A DNA stretch of 64,000 nucleotides from Paramacrobiotus metropolitanus. Its lineage: Eukaryota > Tardigrada > Eutardigrada > Parachela > Macrobiotidae. Positions 1-10,419 of this stretch are shown in pieces (position 1 is the first letter of the stretch; the number at the start of each line of letters is the position of its first letter). The translations under genes and the position numbers were made by a program. Location: positions 434,001 through 498,000 of the forward strand of contig NW_026570237.1 in assembly GCF_019649055.1 (NCBI RefSeq). The letters run 5' to 3'. Below the pieces are notes generated by a model that was not told the DNA's origin, searched no databases, and worked only from the letters and a program-made list of their open reading frames with translations.

Positions 1-2723
1 AGTTAAACTTTTGTGATATGCACCATGACATTACAAGCCCATCCAGAAACACGAGCTAAAGTGTGAACGTGCAAAATCGTACGAGGCGCACCGGCGCTTT
101 CTTTCGGGGCATGATTCGGCAGCCAAGTTGCTGAACGGCACAGTATAGCGAATCATTTAACCTCGTTTTGAAAATCGTTATCAAGACGTGCTGTGCTCTG
201 TAGACTGATGCCGGATCTAAACGGGAAATTTCCTCTTCCGTTAGAGTTTCTCCAACTTCCCGTGCAATATGTACAGTCACTCTTCAGATATTTCGTCTCG
301 CTAAAACGGAGTCCGACGGTGACTGCGGTTATTGGGTGCTCTGCTTTATCCTGTGCGCGGGAAGGCAATAAAAGTCAAGTTGTTCGAGGCTGCATCGCTT
401 GTCACACACTGTAGCGCGCTTCTCAAGAAATTTTCTCGTTTTTATTAAAATCATGCGTGGTATGCAGGGCTGGTATGTTTTCGTCTTGGGCATTCGTAAA
501 AATAGCCAGGTTAGCTTTGATAAACACCATACAATTGCAACATACTACAAATCAATATTGCACCGCCGATGTACGGACGAACGCCGCTACTGTATCGTCG
601 CCGCATCGCACCTCCGCCGCCGCACCGCACCAACGGACATAAATAGTTGTGCATGCCATTGGAAAATGGAGTTTTGTTCTCTTGACTTGTAGCGACTTCT
701 CTCTCTCTATTCACTAACTCCTCTGCATTAAAGTTTAAAACATACAGGCCAGGGATTTCCGTATACGTCTTGGTTGCAAAACACACACGGGCGCTACCAA
801 GTGGTGCCGAGACCCCATTCATCGACAAGAACGGAGTGCACGCCGTTATTGTTTGACCCAGAGGAATCGTCGAATTCCTCCCAAAATCCTTCCGGAAAGT
901 ACGTAAAAGGTAAAAAAGTGAAATGGTCACTTTTGACTTGAAAAGAAAGACAAACTATTCAGGTTTGAATAAAATTGAAGCAATTTTATTGAAAAGCACG
1001 CGTATGTTGTTTATGTAAAACTGATTTTTTTTTTAAAAAAAGGTAAAGAATAAGGAACATTTTGTTATTCTTTCTCTATTATCCAAAATTGACGCTGAGT
1101 CAGAAAATACTAAATTATCCGACAGAGTTTAAGTCAATTGGTGTTCTTCAACTTGGATTTTCTTCCGTAATAATTGTTCTTCGGACAAGTGGTAAAAGGT
1201 CACGTCTTTACATACGACTATAAAAACGCCGGGGGGAAATGTGGATACTTTTCTGAGTAAATATGTACTTGCCGCTCGTGGGGGGTTGCAATTATAACCG
1301 AAATCCATATATGATGATTCTTGTTCTATTATAAGCATTATTTTAGTGCCTCATCAAGGGTCTGATACTGTTGCAACTGTTTTTAAAAGCTTGCATCCTC
1401 CTGTCTCGTCGAATTTTCGAACGACAGTATCCCTGCTGGCGGATACAAATTGTAAATCGGACTATAAATCAGCTCCATGGCCATCTGTTCGTTATTTTCA
1501 TCCACATGAAGAAACACGATCAGTTTTGTCGCCTGCAAATAACAACGATTAATAGGTATAACTGACTACGACCGCTTGTCAAATTTTTGTCGAGTACGAC
1601 GAGAACCAACTCTTCCACTGTTGGGTTGCTTAACTTCGATTTTTTCGAATTGGTTTTGCAAGTGTTGCAAGTGCAACTGGGTTTTAAGTTTTGTTCATCT
1701 CGAAAAACGAACACCACAGACTATCGATGTGTTACTCTTTAGTGGACTGTATTAGAGCGACGACCCGGATAAGCAATCTTATGCCTTTTTTGTGGTTGGA
1801 AAGGCGGCGGCTCGACTTTGCCCGATAGCATCATGGGAAGGCTTCGCCCTGAGCGTCCAAGGTATGAAATATCGCGTACCGATTTGTCGGCAATCGTTGG
1901 CAACTATCCTAACGCCGATCCGTCAAGGATATCTAATTATAAAATTATAGGAAGCGCTGAGAAAAATGTGCGGAAGTCTAACACGTTAACAACCCGACGT
2001 TTCTAGAGTGAACCTCCGTAATCTCAAAAGAGTCGTTTTGGCAAGGTTGCCGAAGAGAAGCAGGTAAGTTGCCATAGTCAATATTTTTCACGTTACACTT
2101 CTTACCGCAGTAGAAAATCTTCTCTCAGCCATTCAAAATTTCTGCAAAAGCAGCTCCAGCGATCGTCTATAATTACCAGAGATCCACACGTTTGGTTTAA
2201 GAAGGAAGTATAGTACGGCATTTAAGCTATAAATTCGGCATTGATGATACCGCTGTTCTCTTTTTCAACGGTATACGTAATGATACATAATGTGGCGCCG
2301 CACGATCGCCGCGGGCTTATGATTCAGCCCTTCGAAATTTTTCAAAAGTACCGTCCCGGCATATGCATATTTAACCTCATTCCGTTTCGCCCTGATATTT
2401 GATTTGTGTTGTCATATAAGTGTTCGAAACGCGTTTTGATGCCTCAAAGACAACGTTTCCACTACAGTTTTCACTAGTAAAGTATATGGCCGTCATCATT
2501 GGGAACTACTGCGGCAGTGTATGTTTTGTCCTGCGCAACTTTCGCCTTTTTCAGATCAGGCGCCGCCATCTATTCAACGCTCGCCGTAGGCGAAATACCT
2601 CTGGTGTCAGTGATCAGATCCCCGCGTCAGTGGCACAGTATGCACTTGCCTTGGTAGGCAGCCAAACCGAGTGCTGCAAAAGTGGAATATTAATTAGGTA
2701 TACAATCAACGTGCAAGTGCAAC
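1..2723. other. No supported gene
   Basis: I see no gene I can support here. The longest open frame (minus strand, 511-930, 139 codons) has no recognisable domain. There are short low-complexity runs only, such as a CT-rich stretch near 700 and a T/A run near 1023. Confidence 0.5.
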
Positions 2724-3056
2724 TTAAAATTTGAAGTTGCTAAATGACACAAGGAATAACTCACATGTGATCGCCGCACATCGAAAGTCACCATATTGTT
2801 GGATAGTCAGGCCATTTTCTGCTCCACACAGGGATGTGCGAATAAACTGCCAAGACCCAACGAGCATGTCTCCCAGTAAACCAGGTCGTGCATAGCTATG
2901 CGGAACGACAAGACGTAGTTGTATTTCTCGGATGATTTCAGGGCGTTGACCAAAACACACGGAAACAGAGGCGTACAGTTAGACAGTCTGGCAAACCAAC
3001 TGAAAACTGAAAATTTTACTTGTATAATTACATATTGCGGTGCACTACACGATGCA

Positions 3057-3501
3057 TTACACGGTATGCCCAATAAAAAGCCATGATTGCGAGAATTTAG
3101 TTAAGCAGGCGCATCTTAATGTCAGCGCGTCACTTTTCCAGACGTTTGTCGAGCCTGCAATGAAAATATAAAGAAACTTGGGTGTACGTAACCGTGACAA
3201 ACTACAGTTTATCAACATTTTCCAATGGACATCAACGAAATCCTCAAGATTTCCTTCTTCGGTGGAAAAGTCAGTGACGGAAGGTAGATTTAAATAGACT
3301 CTCTTTACTTTTAAGCAAAGTCGTCTGCCAATGGATAACTGGATGGCGCTTCTTGCCCACCTTGAACTTTGTAATGTGACTACAGTCTGCAAAGATGATA
3401 TCCGAAGCACATCTTCGAGCGCGCTTGCTTTTGCCCGGAACCATTCTGGGCGGTACGGACAGTGGAATTATAACTTCAATTAGTGGTAAATGGTAATCCA
3501 C
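3057..3501 (-). pseudogene. Possible coding remnant, unknown
   Basis: Two minus-strand frames look protein-like and abut. One (3271-3501) is rich in basic residues and contains IHWQTTLLKSK. The other (about 3120-3300) continues with acidic TEEGNLEDF. A single frameshift near 3275 would join them. No family is recognised and there is no clear start codon. It could equally be chance openness, so the call is weak. Confidence 0.22.
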
Positions 3502-4279
3502 TTGAAGATGGGTACGAGTGCTCCATTAGCTGGTGTGCGATATCAGGAAGCGCTGCCATGTGCCCATATTGACCGTCTAATTTCAGGCCGTAAATATGAC
3601 ACCGAGTTACAAAATATGTTCTGCGAAACCTGATGAGAGAAACGTTTAGTACTGATGCTTTTTCTATCCAGTTCTACGAAACCAGAATAATGCTGACTGC
3701 ATTGCATAGGCAGGAACGTTATTGACACTCCGTTTCTCCAGGGAACGATGATTTCACAGCCTTTCAGCTTATAATACCAAAATAATCACCCAACGATCCC
3801 TGTTTAGTTGTTCCAGTAGGAAACCCGTATTAAGCGCGTTCTTCCGACCGGAAACTGAATGCTTCTCACTTCCCAGCTACTTTTTGCTCACGCAAAAACC
3901 CGCGTGTTTTCCGCAAAAGAAAGGAAAGTCTTCACTTCCCGCTCATCACACACTTTAGAATTATTTTGGTATAAACATCTATAAATTAACTTTTTAATCA
4001 AAAAACAACATTATGTTTGAATTATTGTTTGACCGGTGGGAAATGGAATCCTACACCGTCGGGAGGTTTACTGTATTTACACGATATTAAGGGTCAGTGG
4101 AGCCACTGGCCATCTCAGGGTGCTTTCTCCGAATAAGGACACCATTGGCCTTTCCGTTGCATTTGGCTAGATTTTTTCGTACATAAACTATGGCATCCTG
4201 CCCGCAGAAACCACTTCTTTACCATGACAGAACAAAACTGCAAACTGCAAGTGATTTTTGTGTTGCTCATTCGGCTTTC
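3502..4279. other. No supported gene
   Basis: I see nothing with gene-like structure in this stretch, only short unrelated open frames. Confidence 0.4.
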
Positions 4280-5260
4280 TCAAGGTTTGGAAAATGGAAA
4301 ATCATCATCGAAATGCGCTTTTACCGATTCTTGAATGACGCCTTCAAGTCCAGTTGGCGCCAGTACATCGTGATGGTACTTACGGCAGTGATACGTAAGC
4401 AGATGCACGATATCGTCTCGGTCTGGGTTCAGGTAGACAGTTTCCAAGAATCTTTCAAAGTCCAGACCTGGCATTGTGCCGACAGTAAATCTCTGGACGC
4501 CGTCAACAAGGAACGCGTTCACCTTTCCCTCGAGGAGTAGTTGCACGAGCTGTTCCCGATCGCGAATGTCAGAAAACACTACCACCAGCATCATCCAACC
4601 CACCCCGCTTTCAGTCTCCTCGTTTTTCATCATTCTGAGGAACGTTTTGTTGTCGTATGTGGGTTCTGGTTGGCGAACATCGCGGAGAATGGGCTAGATC
4701 TGTTAGCAGTAAGCCATCCGGTGTGAAGATGCTTTTTGGCAAGGTCTACGGTTGGTACCGGCGCCTCATGCAACTTCTTAGCCAGCTGCGGATCCTCTAC
4801 GTAATGACGTGGTATGATGACCGTTGGCGCATTTTTCATGGTAGCATACCAAAGAAAGTCTGTTTCCATTTCCTTTTACTCATCCAAGCACGTTCCGTTG
4901 CCGCAATTCGCAGCGGAAACACCACGTGGTAAAATCCGTCAGGAAATTTCGTACTTTTCTTGCGCATATTCACTTTTCGTCTTCCCATTGAACATACTTG
5001 TTGTCGCCTTTGACCTGGCGACAATAGTTGTCCGGATCCCCAAAATTCAAAGCAACGGCGGTATTGGCCCCACCTGGCCGCCCCAGTGCAGTGTGCCGGG
5101 AGCAAAAATACAGCCATCCCAGGCTCCATTCGCAGGCAGTACACAGGTATATCCAGGTCCTCCATTAATATAAGCGCAAATTTCACGAGTGACGTGGATA
5201 CAACTACCGCTGTATATGGAGATGCCAGTGGAAGGAGTTTCGTTTGCAGCACCAGGCAAA
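4280..5260 (-). pseudogene. Broken gene of unknown function
   Basis: At least three minus-strand segments in different frames read as protein. The 5' part (5047-5259) contains GGPGYTCVLPANGAWDGC. The middle (4630-4869) contains TVIIPRHYVEDPQLAKKLHE. The 3' part (4280-4633) contains VVFSDIRDREQLVQLLLEG and ends in an acidic tail before its stop. Joining them needs two or more frame changes and passes a stop near 4870, so this is either a decayed gene or exons whose borders I cannot resolve. The order is collinear, which argues for one original gene. I considered an extracellular receptor-type fold for the first segment but could not support it. Confidence 0.42.
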
Positions 5261-5798
5261 AGTAGCGCTGAGGAGCTTTTGCTATGTAAAACCGATGGAT
5301 AGCCGTGATAATTATGCTTTTTGGTTTGCGCACAAAGCCTTCCGTCTTTTAATGGTCCCCCACACCATAAAATGGCTGCTTATTTCTTATCTGGATTCAA
5401 ATTCACTCTGTCCCGCAGTTTACAAGCAGCCGCAGTATCTAATTAGAATGCCTGTGAAGATTTACAAGCACTTTTTTTACCTCGACAATTATTTCGGGAC
5501 AGCTCACGTCTGTATCCTTTCGCCCCGTACTTGCCTGTACGATTACTTCCCCGACGCAACTAGAATAACTTTATCTTCACCGACCTCACGTTATGTTGAC
5601 GGCTTGCGGAAATGAATAACTTACTTAAAAATATTTCCACAATTAGAGCGAAAGGAGTTTCAGCGGTCTGTACACCACACCGGAATCGAAGTTAGCCAGA
5701 TCACTAGGCTACAGAGTTTTGGCTGATTATGAATTCTAACATTACGAAAAAAGAGATCTGTTCTTTCACTGCATTTGCACATTCGTGAGCGCATTCCA

Positions 5799-5987
5799 GT
5801 GCCGAAGGCGCCTCCACAAGTTCAGTGGGTGAAGATGTTTCGACAAACTCTGCGATTGATAATGGGAGTCTGATCACCGCCGTTCCGAATGTAAGCTGGA
5901 ACATCCGGCCACAATCTGCTGTAATAGACATGACGGAATGTTTTGATTTTTATATGAAAGAGAACCCGGATTGCCCCGCCTTTGAGG
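5799..5987 (+). CDS. Candidate JmjN-like exon of the JmjC gene
   Basis: The frame opens after a plausible acceptor (CATTCCAG just before it) and ends in FDFYMKENPDCPAFE at a GTGTGT donor-like site. The segment around VSWNIRPQSAVIDMTECFDF has the length, position and acidic/aromatic spacing expected of a JmjN motif lying ahead of a JmjC domain, as in the KDM4 and KDM5 families. The match is by eye and only moderate. The splice phase to the next exon did not resolve cleanly, so an exon may be missing or decayed. Confidence 0.4.
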
Positions 5988-6241
5988 TGTGTATTTGTTT
6001 AATATTGGACTGTTCAGTTATCACTGTGCAGTTTGTACTTCAACCAAGGTCATTCACTACTACATCTTGCGGTAAAATTCTCATGGTTTGAATAATTATG
6101 GCACTGGCTATGTTTTTTCAGATAATTCCGACTCAACCCATTGATACGACTCATTAAGTGATTTATGGTGCACCGGCATTCCTTGCTTATCAATCATTTT
6201 GAAATTACACAATGGGAGACGAAGAAGGCCAAATCCATTGA

Positions 6242-6514
6242 TGATATCGGTGTAATACTAACGTCCATCGTAGATCCTTTAAACTGCGCGGAACAGAAAC
6301 ATGGCTGAATCGGGTGAAAGAAGACGAAAGTGCCTATAAACCGATCGACGAAGCACTGTCCAAGTCGTCTTTCGGAGCATTATCACCCAATGGCGCAAGA
6401 TTCATTGATGGGCTTCCCGTGACTATCGCCTTCGCCATGAAGATGTTTGCCGATGAACGTGCATCTTTAAACTTTCACAAATACGGGATTACACCTCCGT
6501 CGGTCGTACCGAAA
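6242..6514 (+). CDS. JmjC gene, exon upstream of catalytic core
   Basis: This open frame ends exactly at a GTAAGG donor, in phase with the next exon. It encodes a segment with AKP-type linker sequence (ESAYKPIDEALSKSSFGAL) and ends GITPPSVVPK. In JmjC demethylases this position holds the stretch between JmjN and the core. The 5' border is unresolved: an AG at 6272-6273 is a possible acceptor, but its phase does not fit the previous exon. Confidence 0.55.
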
Positions 6515-6608
6515 GTAAGGGATTAAGTAATATGCTGACTTTTGCATTGTAATATTTGATATTTCTGATGATGTATCTTGGTTACATGAGAATCGTTTCT
6601 TTACACAG
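6515..6608 (+). other. Intron (94 nt) in JmjC gene
   Basis: The donor is GTAAGG and the acceptor TTTACACAG. Removing it keeps the JmjC reading frame open (phase 0), which supports both splice sites. Confidence 0.75.
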
Positions 6609-6849
6609 GCACCGGTACTTATGCCGGAATGTGTGGTCGCTGAAGTGGAAAGATGTTTGCATCAGAGTGCGAGGGACGGTATCACGACACCGTTTGTGTA
6701 TTTTGGAAGCTCAGTGTCCGGTTCCGCATGGCATACGGAAAACCTGATGATGTGCAGTCTTAACTGCTTGGCTTATGGCGATACCAAGATCTGGATTCTT
6801 GCTGCAGCATGTTACCGGAAACGGTTTGAAGCTGTCGTCATTCGTCAGT
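6609..6849 (+). CDS. JmjC domain, first half (Fe(II)-binding HxE)
   Basis: This is the exon carrying the first metal-binding part of a JmjC oxygenase, the fold used by histone lysine demethylases and related nuclear hydroxylases. The diagnostic run is TTPFVYFG, then GSAWHTENLMMCSLNCLAYG, then DTKIW. The His at 6732-6734 and the Glu at 6738-6740 form the HxE iron motif, and the Lys in TKIW matches the usual 2-oxoglutarate-binding lysine. The pattern is closest to the KDM4/KDM5 type. It joins in phase 0 to the upstream exon, and its last base completes a Tyr codon with the next exon across a 148-nt intron. Confidence 0.85.
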
Positions 6850-6997
6850 GTATTTGTCTTACAAGGGCAGTCGAATGTAATCGCGTTTCCGAATACTTAA
6901 GTTTGCATCAGTGTAATATTATTCAATACCTAATAAAAGTAAAGCAAAGTACACCGACTAGTATACTACGTGTAATAACAGTATGCTATTTTTATAG
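6850..6997 (+). other. Intron (148 nt) splitting the JmjC domain
   Basis: The donor is GTATTT and the acceptor TTTTTATAG. Splicing (phase 1) yields RQ-Y-WINEYYPE across the junction, which restores the expected spacing between the two halves of the JmjC domain. Confidence 0.7.
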
Positions 6998-7302
6998 ATT
7001 GGATAAATGAATACTATCCGGAGTTAATTATAGAAACATGCGGAGATTACGTGTCTGGACCGAGACATAAGGTCATATTCGTCACCCTTTCTGGTTTGCT
7101 TGGAGCCTTTAAAAGAGAACAACTTCCTGTGCAGTATATTGAGCAACCCGCGGAACAGATTGTTACGGTCAGTCCGAATGTTCCACATTGTGCGTTCCAG
7201 CTCGGTCAGAACGTCGCTATCGCTGTTAACTTTGCTGATCTCCACGTCTTCCCCAATGTAGTGATTACGCCACGGGCGGTTATTCAGTGCCGCCATGATT
7301 GA
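6998..7302 (+). CDS. JmjC domain, second half (distal Fe ligand His)
   Basis: The segment begins WINEYYPELI and contains PRHKVIF, then LPVQYIEQPAEQIVTVSPNVPHCAFQLGQ, then NVAIAVNFADLH. This follows the JmjC order of the xRHK strand, the Q-pGE turn, the third iron ligand (His at 7186-7188 in NVPHCAF) and the G-N-AVNFA strand. All three iron ligands are therefore present on paper. An in-frame TGA closes the frame right after the domain, yet the same frame stays open for 155 more codons beyond it, so the stop may be a recent lesion. Confidence 0.83.
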
Positions 7303-7767
7303 CAGAATACGAAAAGTTTGAAGGCGGCGCATGTTGCTGGACGCAAGCCCCCTTCTGGGTTGGCTTGTGGACTGGACGGAAAAATGCTTCCCAAATCAAT
7401 CCGTAATTGGTTCAGACAGAATGATGTCTTAAACAGCGGACCGACACAATCGGGGACATGCTTGCGGACTACAATTAAAACGACAGATGTAGATCCAACG
7501 GACGACAGTGACACAGAGGCGGAAGTGATTCACGTGGATGTTTTGCAGCATTCAATTGCCGCTACTGCCCGATACGGTATCCGTCGTGCTGCCGTATCGT
7601 TGTTAGTTCCCGCTCAGGAGCGTCACATTGTCGGTGTCCGTTTCGAAGACCCAGTGTTTATTGTGGATACGGCATTGAAACTACGACTTGCCAAGACAAC
7701 CGCTGATCAAACCGGCTGGATCCTTACCGGCTTGTTGACAAAGTTTCGTCAGCCGGACGCCAAATGA
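7303..7767 (+). pseudogene. C-terminal extension of JmjC protein after a lone TGA
   Basis: The same frame as the JmjC exon continues past TGA 7300-7302 for 155 codons to a TGA at its end. The sequence is not low-complexity: it has a basic start (GRKPPSGLACG), an acidic patch (DPTDDSDTEAEVIHVDV) and a hydrophobic end (IVGVRFEDPVFIVDTALKL). I do not recognise a reader domain such as PHD or Tudor. Either this is the true C-terminus disabled by one nonsense change, or an intron with weak sites removes the stop. Confidence 0.45.
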
Positions 7768-8479
7768 GCGATGATCTATTGGAAGAAACCGGTGAAGATG
7801 CACTACGCATTTTTATTACTGATGGTAAATATTTAAATAAGTTATACATTTTCGGCTAATTGCTACATGGCCTTCAGCCTAACTTTGATGCTATAATTAC
7901 AGATGTGCAGCGGTTGGCATTTGGCGTTAAGAGGAAGTTTTCACATGATCTTCACATGCGTGGATCCGCATTTCAAGCCCCGTGGTGTAGTGTTCTCCTT
8001 ACCCTTCGGATGTCGAGTCTTTGTTCGAGTAGCACTGGACAGTCAGCCAGACAACGATGTGCACGGAAGTTGTTGAAGGTAAAAATGAAAGAGGTTTCCG
8101 CTGCGGATGCGGATTCGCAGCTGCGCGCTCTAACGGATTATTTACAGGCATTCACAGGAACGCTTTCCCCTGGGTAATGTCTATCGTAACGGTAAGTGGC
8201 CGTGCTGTTTTACACAGAGCACTGTGATCATGTTAGTCGAACTAAATAGCCCAGAAATTCTTTTCTCAAGATAATGGACGAAGATGTGATAAGATACCCA
8301 GGATGTGGGTTTTGCAGATGCGGATGATGTGTTCATCAACAGTGTTCCCTATAATGTGTTATCGGAAATTCTACAGAAAGCCGGATGTGGTGTCTCAACT
8401 GCGGATGCAACGGTCTTCGCGAATTTCGCAAATTTCGCGAATTCGCGCCGTCAACAATTGCCCATCACCAAGGCTGCGT
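7764..8479 (+). pseudogene. Further exons downstream of the JmjC region, unknown
   Basis: Several short coding-like pieces lie here: one starting MSDDLLEETGEDALRIF that stops at a GTAAAT donor-like site (7824); one after an acceptor-like TTACAG near 7900 (IFTCVDPHFKPRGVVFSLPFG in one frame); and a last frame (about 8300-8479) ending in a short FAN-FAN-FAN repeat followed by SRRQQLPITKAA and a TAA. They may be the end of the JmjC gene or a separate small gene. The frames do not join without frameshifts. Confidence 0.35.
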
Positions 8480-8747
8480 AAGGGCTTAGAAACTTGGACA
8501 AAAATAGATCTCTACATGACCTTATGTGAAAGTTTTCCTCTTTTCATTGGTTTCTGAATCTCCAATTGCAAATTTATTAAAGCATTCTCGAATAAATCCT
8601 ATTGGTTAATCCGAGCCATTGAAAAGCGCTTTTACAATATGTTTGTAAAATATTTACGAAAATGGTTGCAAATTTTCATCGTCTAGTAGCTGGTTGTTCG
8701 TACACGAATAATCTGTTGTCTTTGTATTTAGCGTTTGTATCCTGTGG
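8480..8747. other. Intergenic, AT-rich
   Basis: This stretch holds no coding signal. It carries an AATAAA-type sequence near 8590, which could serve as a polyadenylation signal for the gene ending at 8479. Confidence 0.35.
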
Positions 8748-9499
8748 ATGGATCTGCTTGTGCTGGATCGCGTTGGTGGCCAACACATAGTGCTGGATTT
8801 ACGCTGGCGACATCATAGTTCCCTGTCAGGCGAGAACGGCGAAGCAGAAGCGTAAATGGACGCTACAGAATTTGTCTACTTAAATAGACGACTGGGGGAT
8901 GGCACTCGTGTGTTAACACTGTTCGCCGATAGTCACGACAACCTTGTTGATCGAGTGTGGTTGGTAAAAGCCGCGTTTTCGGATAGAGAAATTTGCCTCC
9001 ATCTTCTTATCATAAAGCTGGACAGTCCGAGCGTGGCTGCCCCACCGTTGACTGCCTGGTTTTCATTCGCACCTTCACTTACAACCAAGTGCGAGTTTGT
9101 TCAGTGCCGTGGTACAGCAACCGACGATAAGCAACCATGGAAGCAACTGCTGCCTATGACGTTTCAGCGGCGTTGTAATTATCCGTGAGAAGGGTGTTGT
9201 CGCATGGAGAGGATCTGGTCCTGGGTAGGAAAAAATGTTCGTTTATGCATGGGTTCGGCGTGCCGGCACCCCATGATCCGCTGATTGTTCTGGCTGTGCG
9301 CATTGATAGTTGCGGTCTACCTGCCCAGCGCATTCAAGCCTACTTGGCAGCGGCGAACTGCGGGGGCAGGGAATGTCGTGTGAAATGTGGGGAATGTCGT
9401 TACGGGGAATATCATGTGAAAAATGGTCGCGCTGCACAAGCGTTGGATGGAGCAGTATCTAGATCAGTGGCAATGCGGTACTCGCCTGCTTCTCCAGTT
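8748..9499 (+). pseudogene. Unknown gene, upstream exons with lone TAA
   Basis: An ATG at 8748 opens a frame (MDLLVLDRVGGQHIVLDLRW) that is cut by TAA at 8853-8855 and then runs on in the same frame to 9188. That second stretch is strongly protein-like (LVKAAFSDREICLHLLI, then FSFAPSLTTKCEFVQCRG). After a frame change the coding signal continues through GFGVPAPHDPLIVLAVRID and AQRIQAYLAAANC. It ends in WMEQYLDQWQCGTRLLLQ at a perfect GTAAGT donor. A short direct-repeat array sits inside this last part. No family is recognised. Confidence 0.45.
9369..9425. repeat. Short direct repeat inside a coding exon
   Basis: Three imperfect copies of a GGGGAATGTCGT-type unit lie head to tail. The protein frame upstream (ending LAAANC) and downstream (LHKRWMEQYLDQ) differ, so this expansion is the likely cause of the frameshift. 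Confidence 0.55.
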
Positions 9500-9570
9500 G
9501 TAAGTGCTGCTGTTGTAATGGTCACATAGACAAAATGTAGACGCTAACAGATCAAATTCTCGCACCTCAG
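9500..9570 (+). other. Intron (71 nt)
   Basis: The donor is GTAAGT and the acceptor GCACCTCAG. The phase-2 join turns LLLQ plus TT into LLLQL-FDTLHQ, keeping a coherent frame into the final exon. Confidence 0.65.
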
Positions 9571-9688
9571 GTTTGACACATTGCACCAGGATGACGACCC
9601 AAACAGATGGGAGACATGGGATCTGCATATGCCGAATCTGCCAGCGCTTAGCCGATTGACCATTGCAATCCTAACCAACTGCTATTAA
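9571..9688 (+). CDS. Last exon of the unknown gene at 8.7-9.7 kb
   Basis: It encodes FDTLHQDDDPNRWETWDLHM followed by PNLPALSRLTIAILTNCY and a TAA. The composition is clearly protein-like, and the exon is defined by a good acceptor and by frame agreement with the upstream exon. The W-x-TWD and LPALSRL pattern reminded me of C2-type domains of lipid kinases, but the match is too short to use. Confidence 0.5.
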
Positions 9689-10419
9689 AAATATGCGGTA
9701 CTCACTCCAGTCGCTTTGTTTGTATTGGACCCTCCAGTCGTTGTATTAGAAAAGGGTTCATTTTATTATGAATGGTATCCTAAGTAATTTGGCTCGCAGT
9801 CTGATTTTGCCGTGTTTTTTGTGCATCTTTTGGCAATTTTCAGTCAAATAATGGTAGTAATCTGTTTTCTTTTGTTCGAATCGTCCTCTCACTGTTTATC
9901 TTGCCAATAAATAATGGTTTAGATTCCGCTCTTACAATTTTACAATTTTTTGTTTTCCATTAATCCTATGTACGCCTTTTCCATGTACGCGAAGGCTTAT
10001 AGGACCGGAAGTCTTCTGAGACAGGCGTCAGTTGTTGTTTCGAATCTTGCCAGGAAAGACATGAGCGGTAAATAAAGTGTTCCGCTGTGTTGAAAGAACA
10101 TTATTTTGGCGCAAGCTAATGTCTATAGTCACCAGGACAGACTGCGATAGTAAAGCGCATCCTGTAATTCCAATGCAATGGTTGTTTTAACACGTATTTT
10201 CTTCCAATACTATCCACGCACCCGAAAAACGTTTCCGCAATAGGATCCTATACACAGAATCGTATTCAAGCATATAAAGAACAGAGTATACCCTTCCAGA
10301 GGGTCAACAAGCAGTTTTCAGCGAAAGTAATCAGGTTCTGAGACAGCCTCCCAACCTACCAGCAATATGAATTCAGGTCAACACTAAACAGTCGTTTGAA
10401 TTATGTCCTTTCATTTGTA
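9689..10419. other. No gene seen between the spliced gene and the Polinton
   Basis: The stretch is AT-rich with no coding signal. It should contain the 5' part of the Polinton minor capsid gene if that were complete, but I cannot find it. Confidence 0.4.

Noticed and set aside
511-930. 139-codon minus frame
   Set aside because: No domain, start context or splice support; composition does not differ from neighbouring non-coding DNA.
5047-5259. Extracellular ligand-binding receptor domain
   Set aside because: A GPG-plus-cysteine resemblance only; no continuous motif order could be followed.
4836-5333. 165-codon minus frame
   Set aside because: It overlaps better coding-like segments in the other two minus frames and has no family; treated as a shadow.
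9600-9690. tRNA-like sequence on the minus strand
   Set aside because: It is explained by the final exon of the spliced gene, and lacks a B box.
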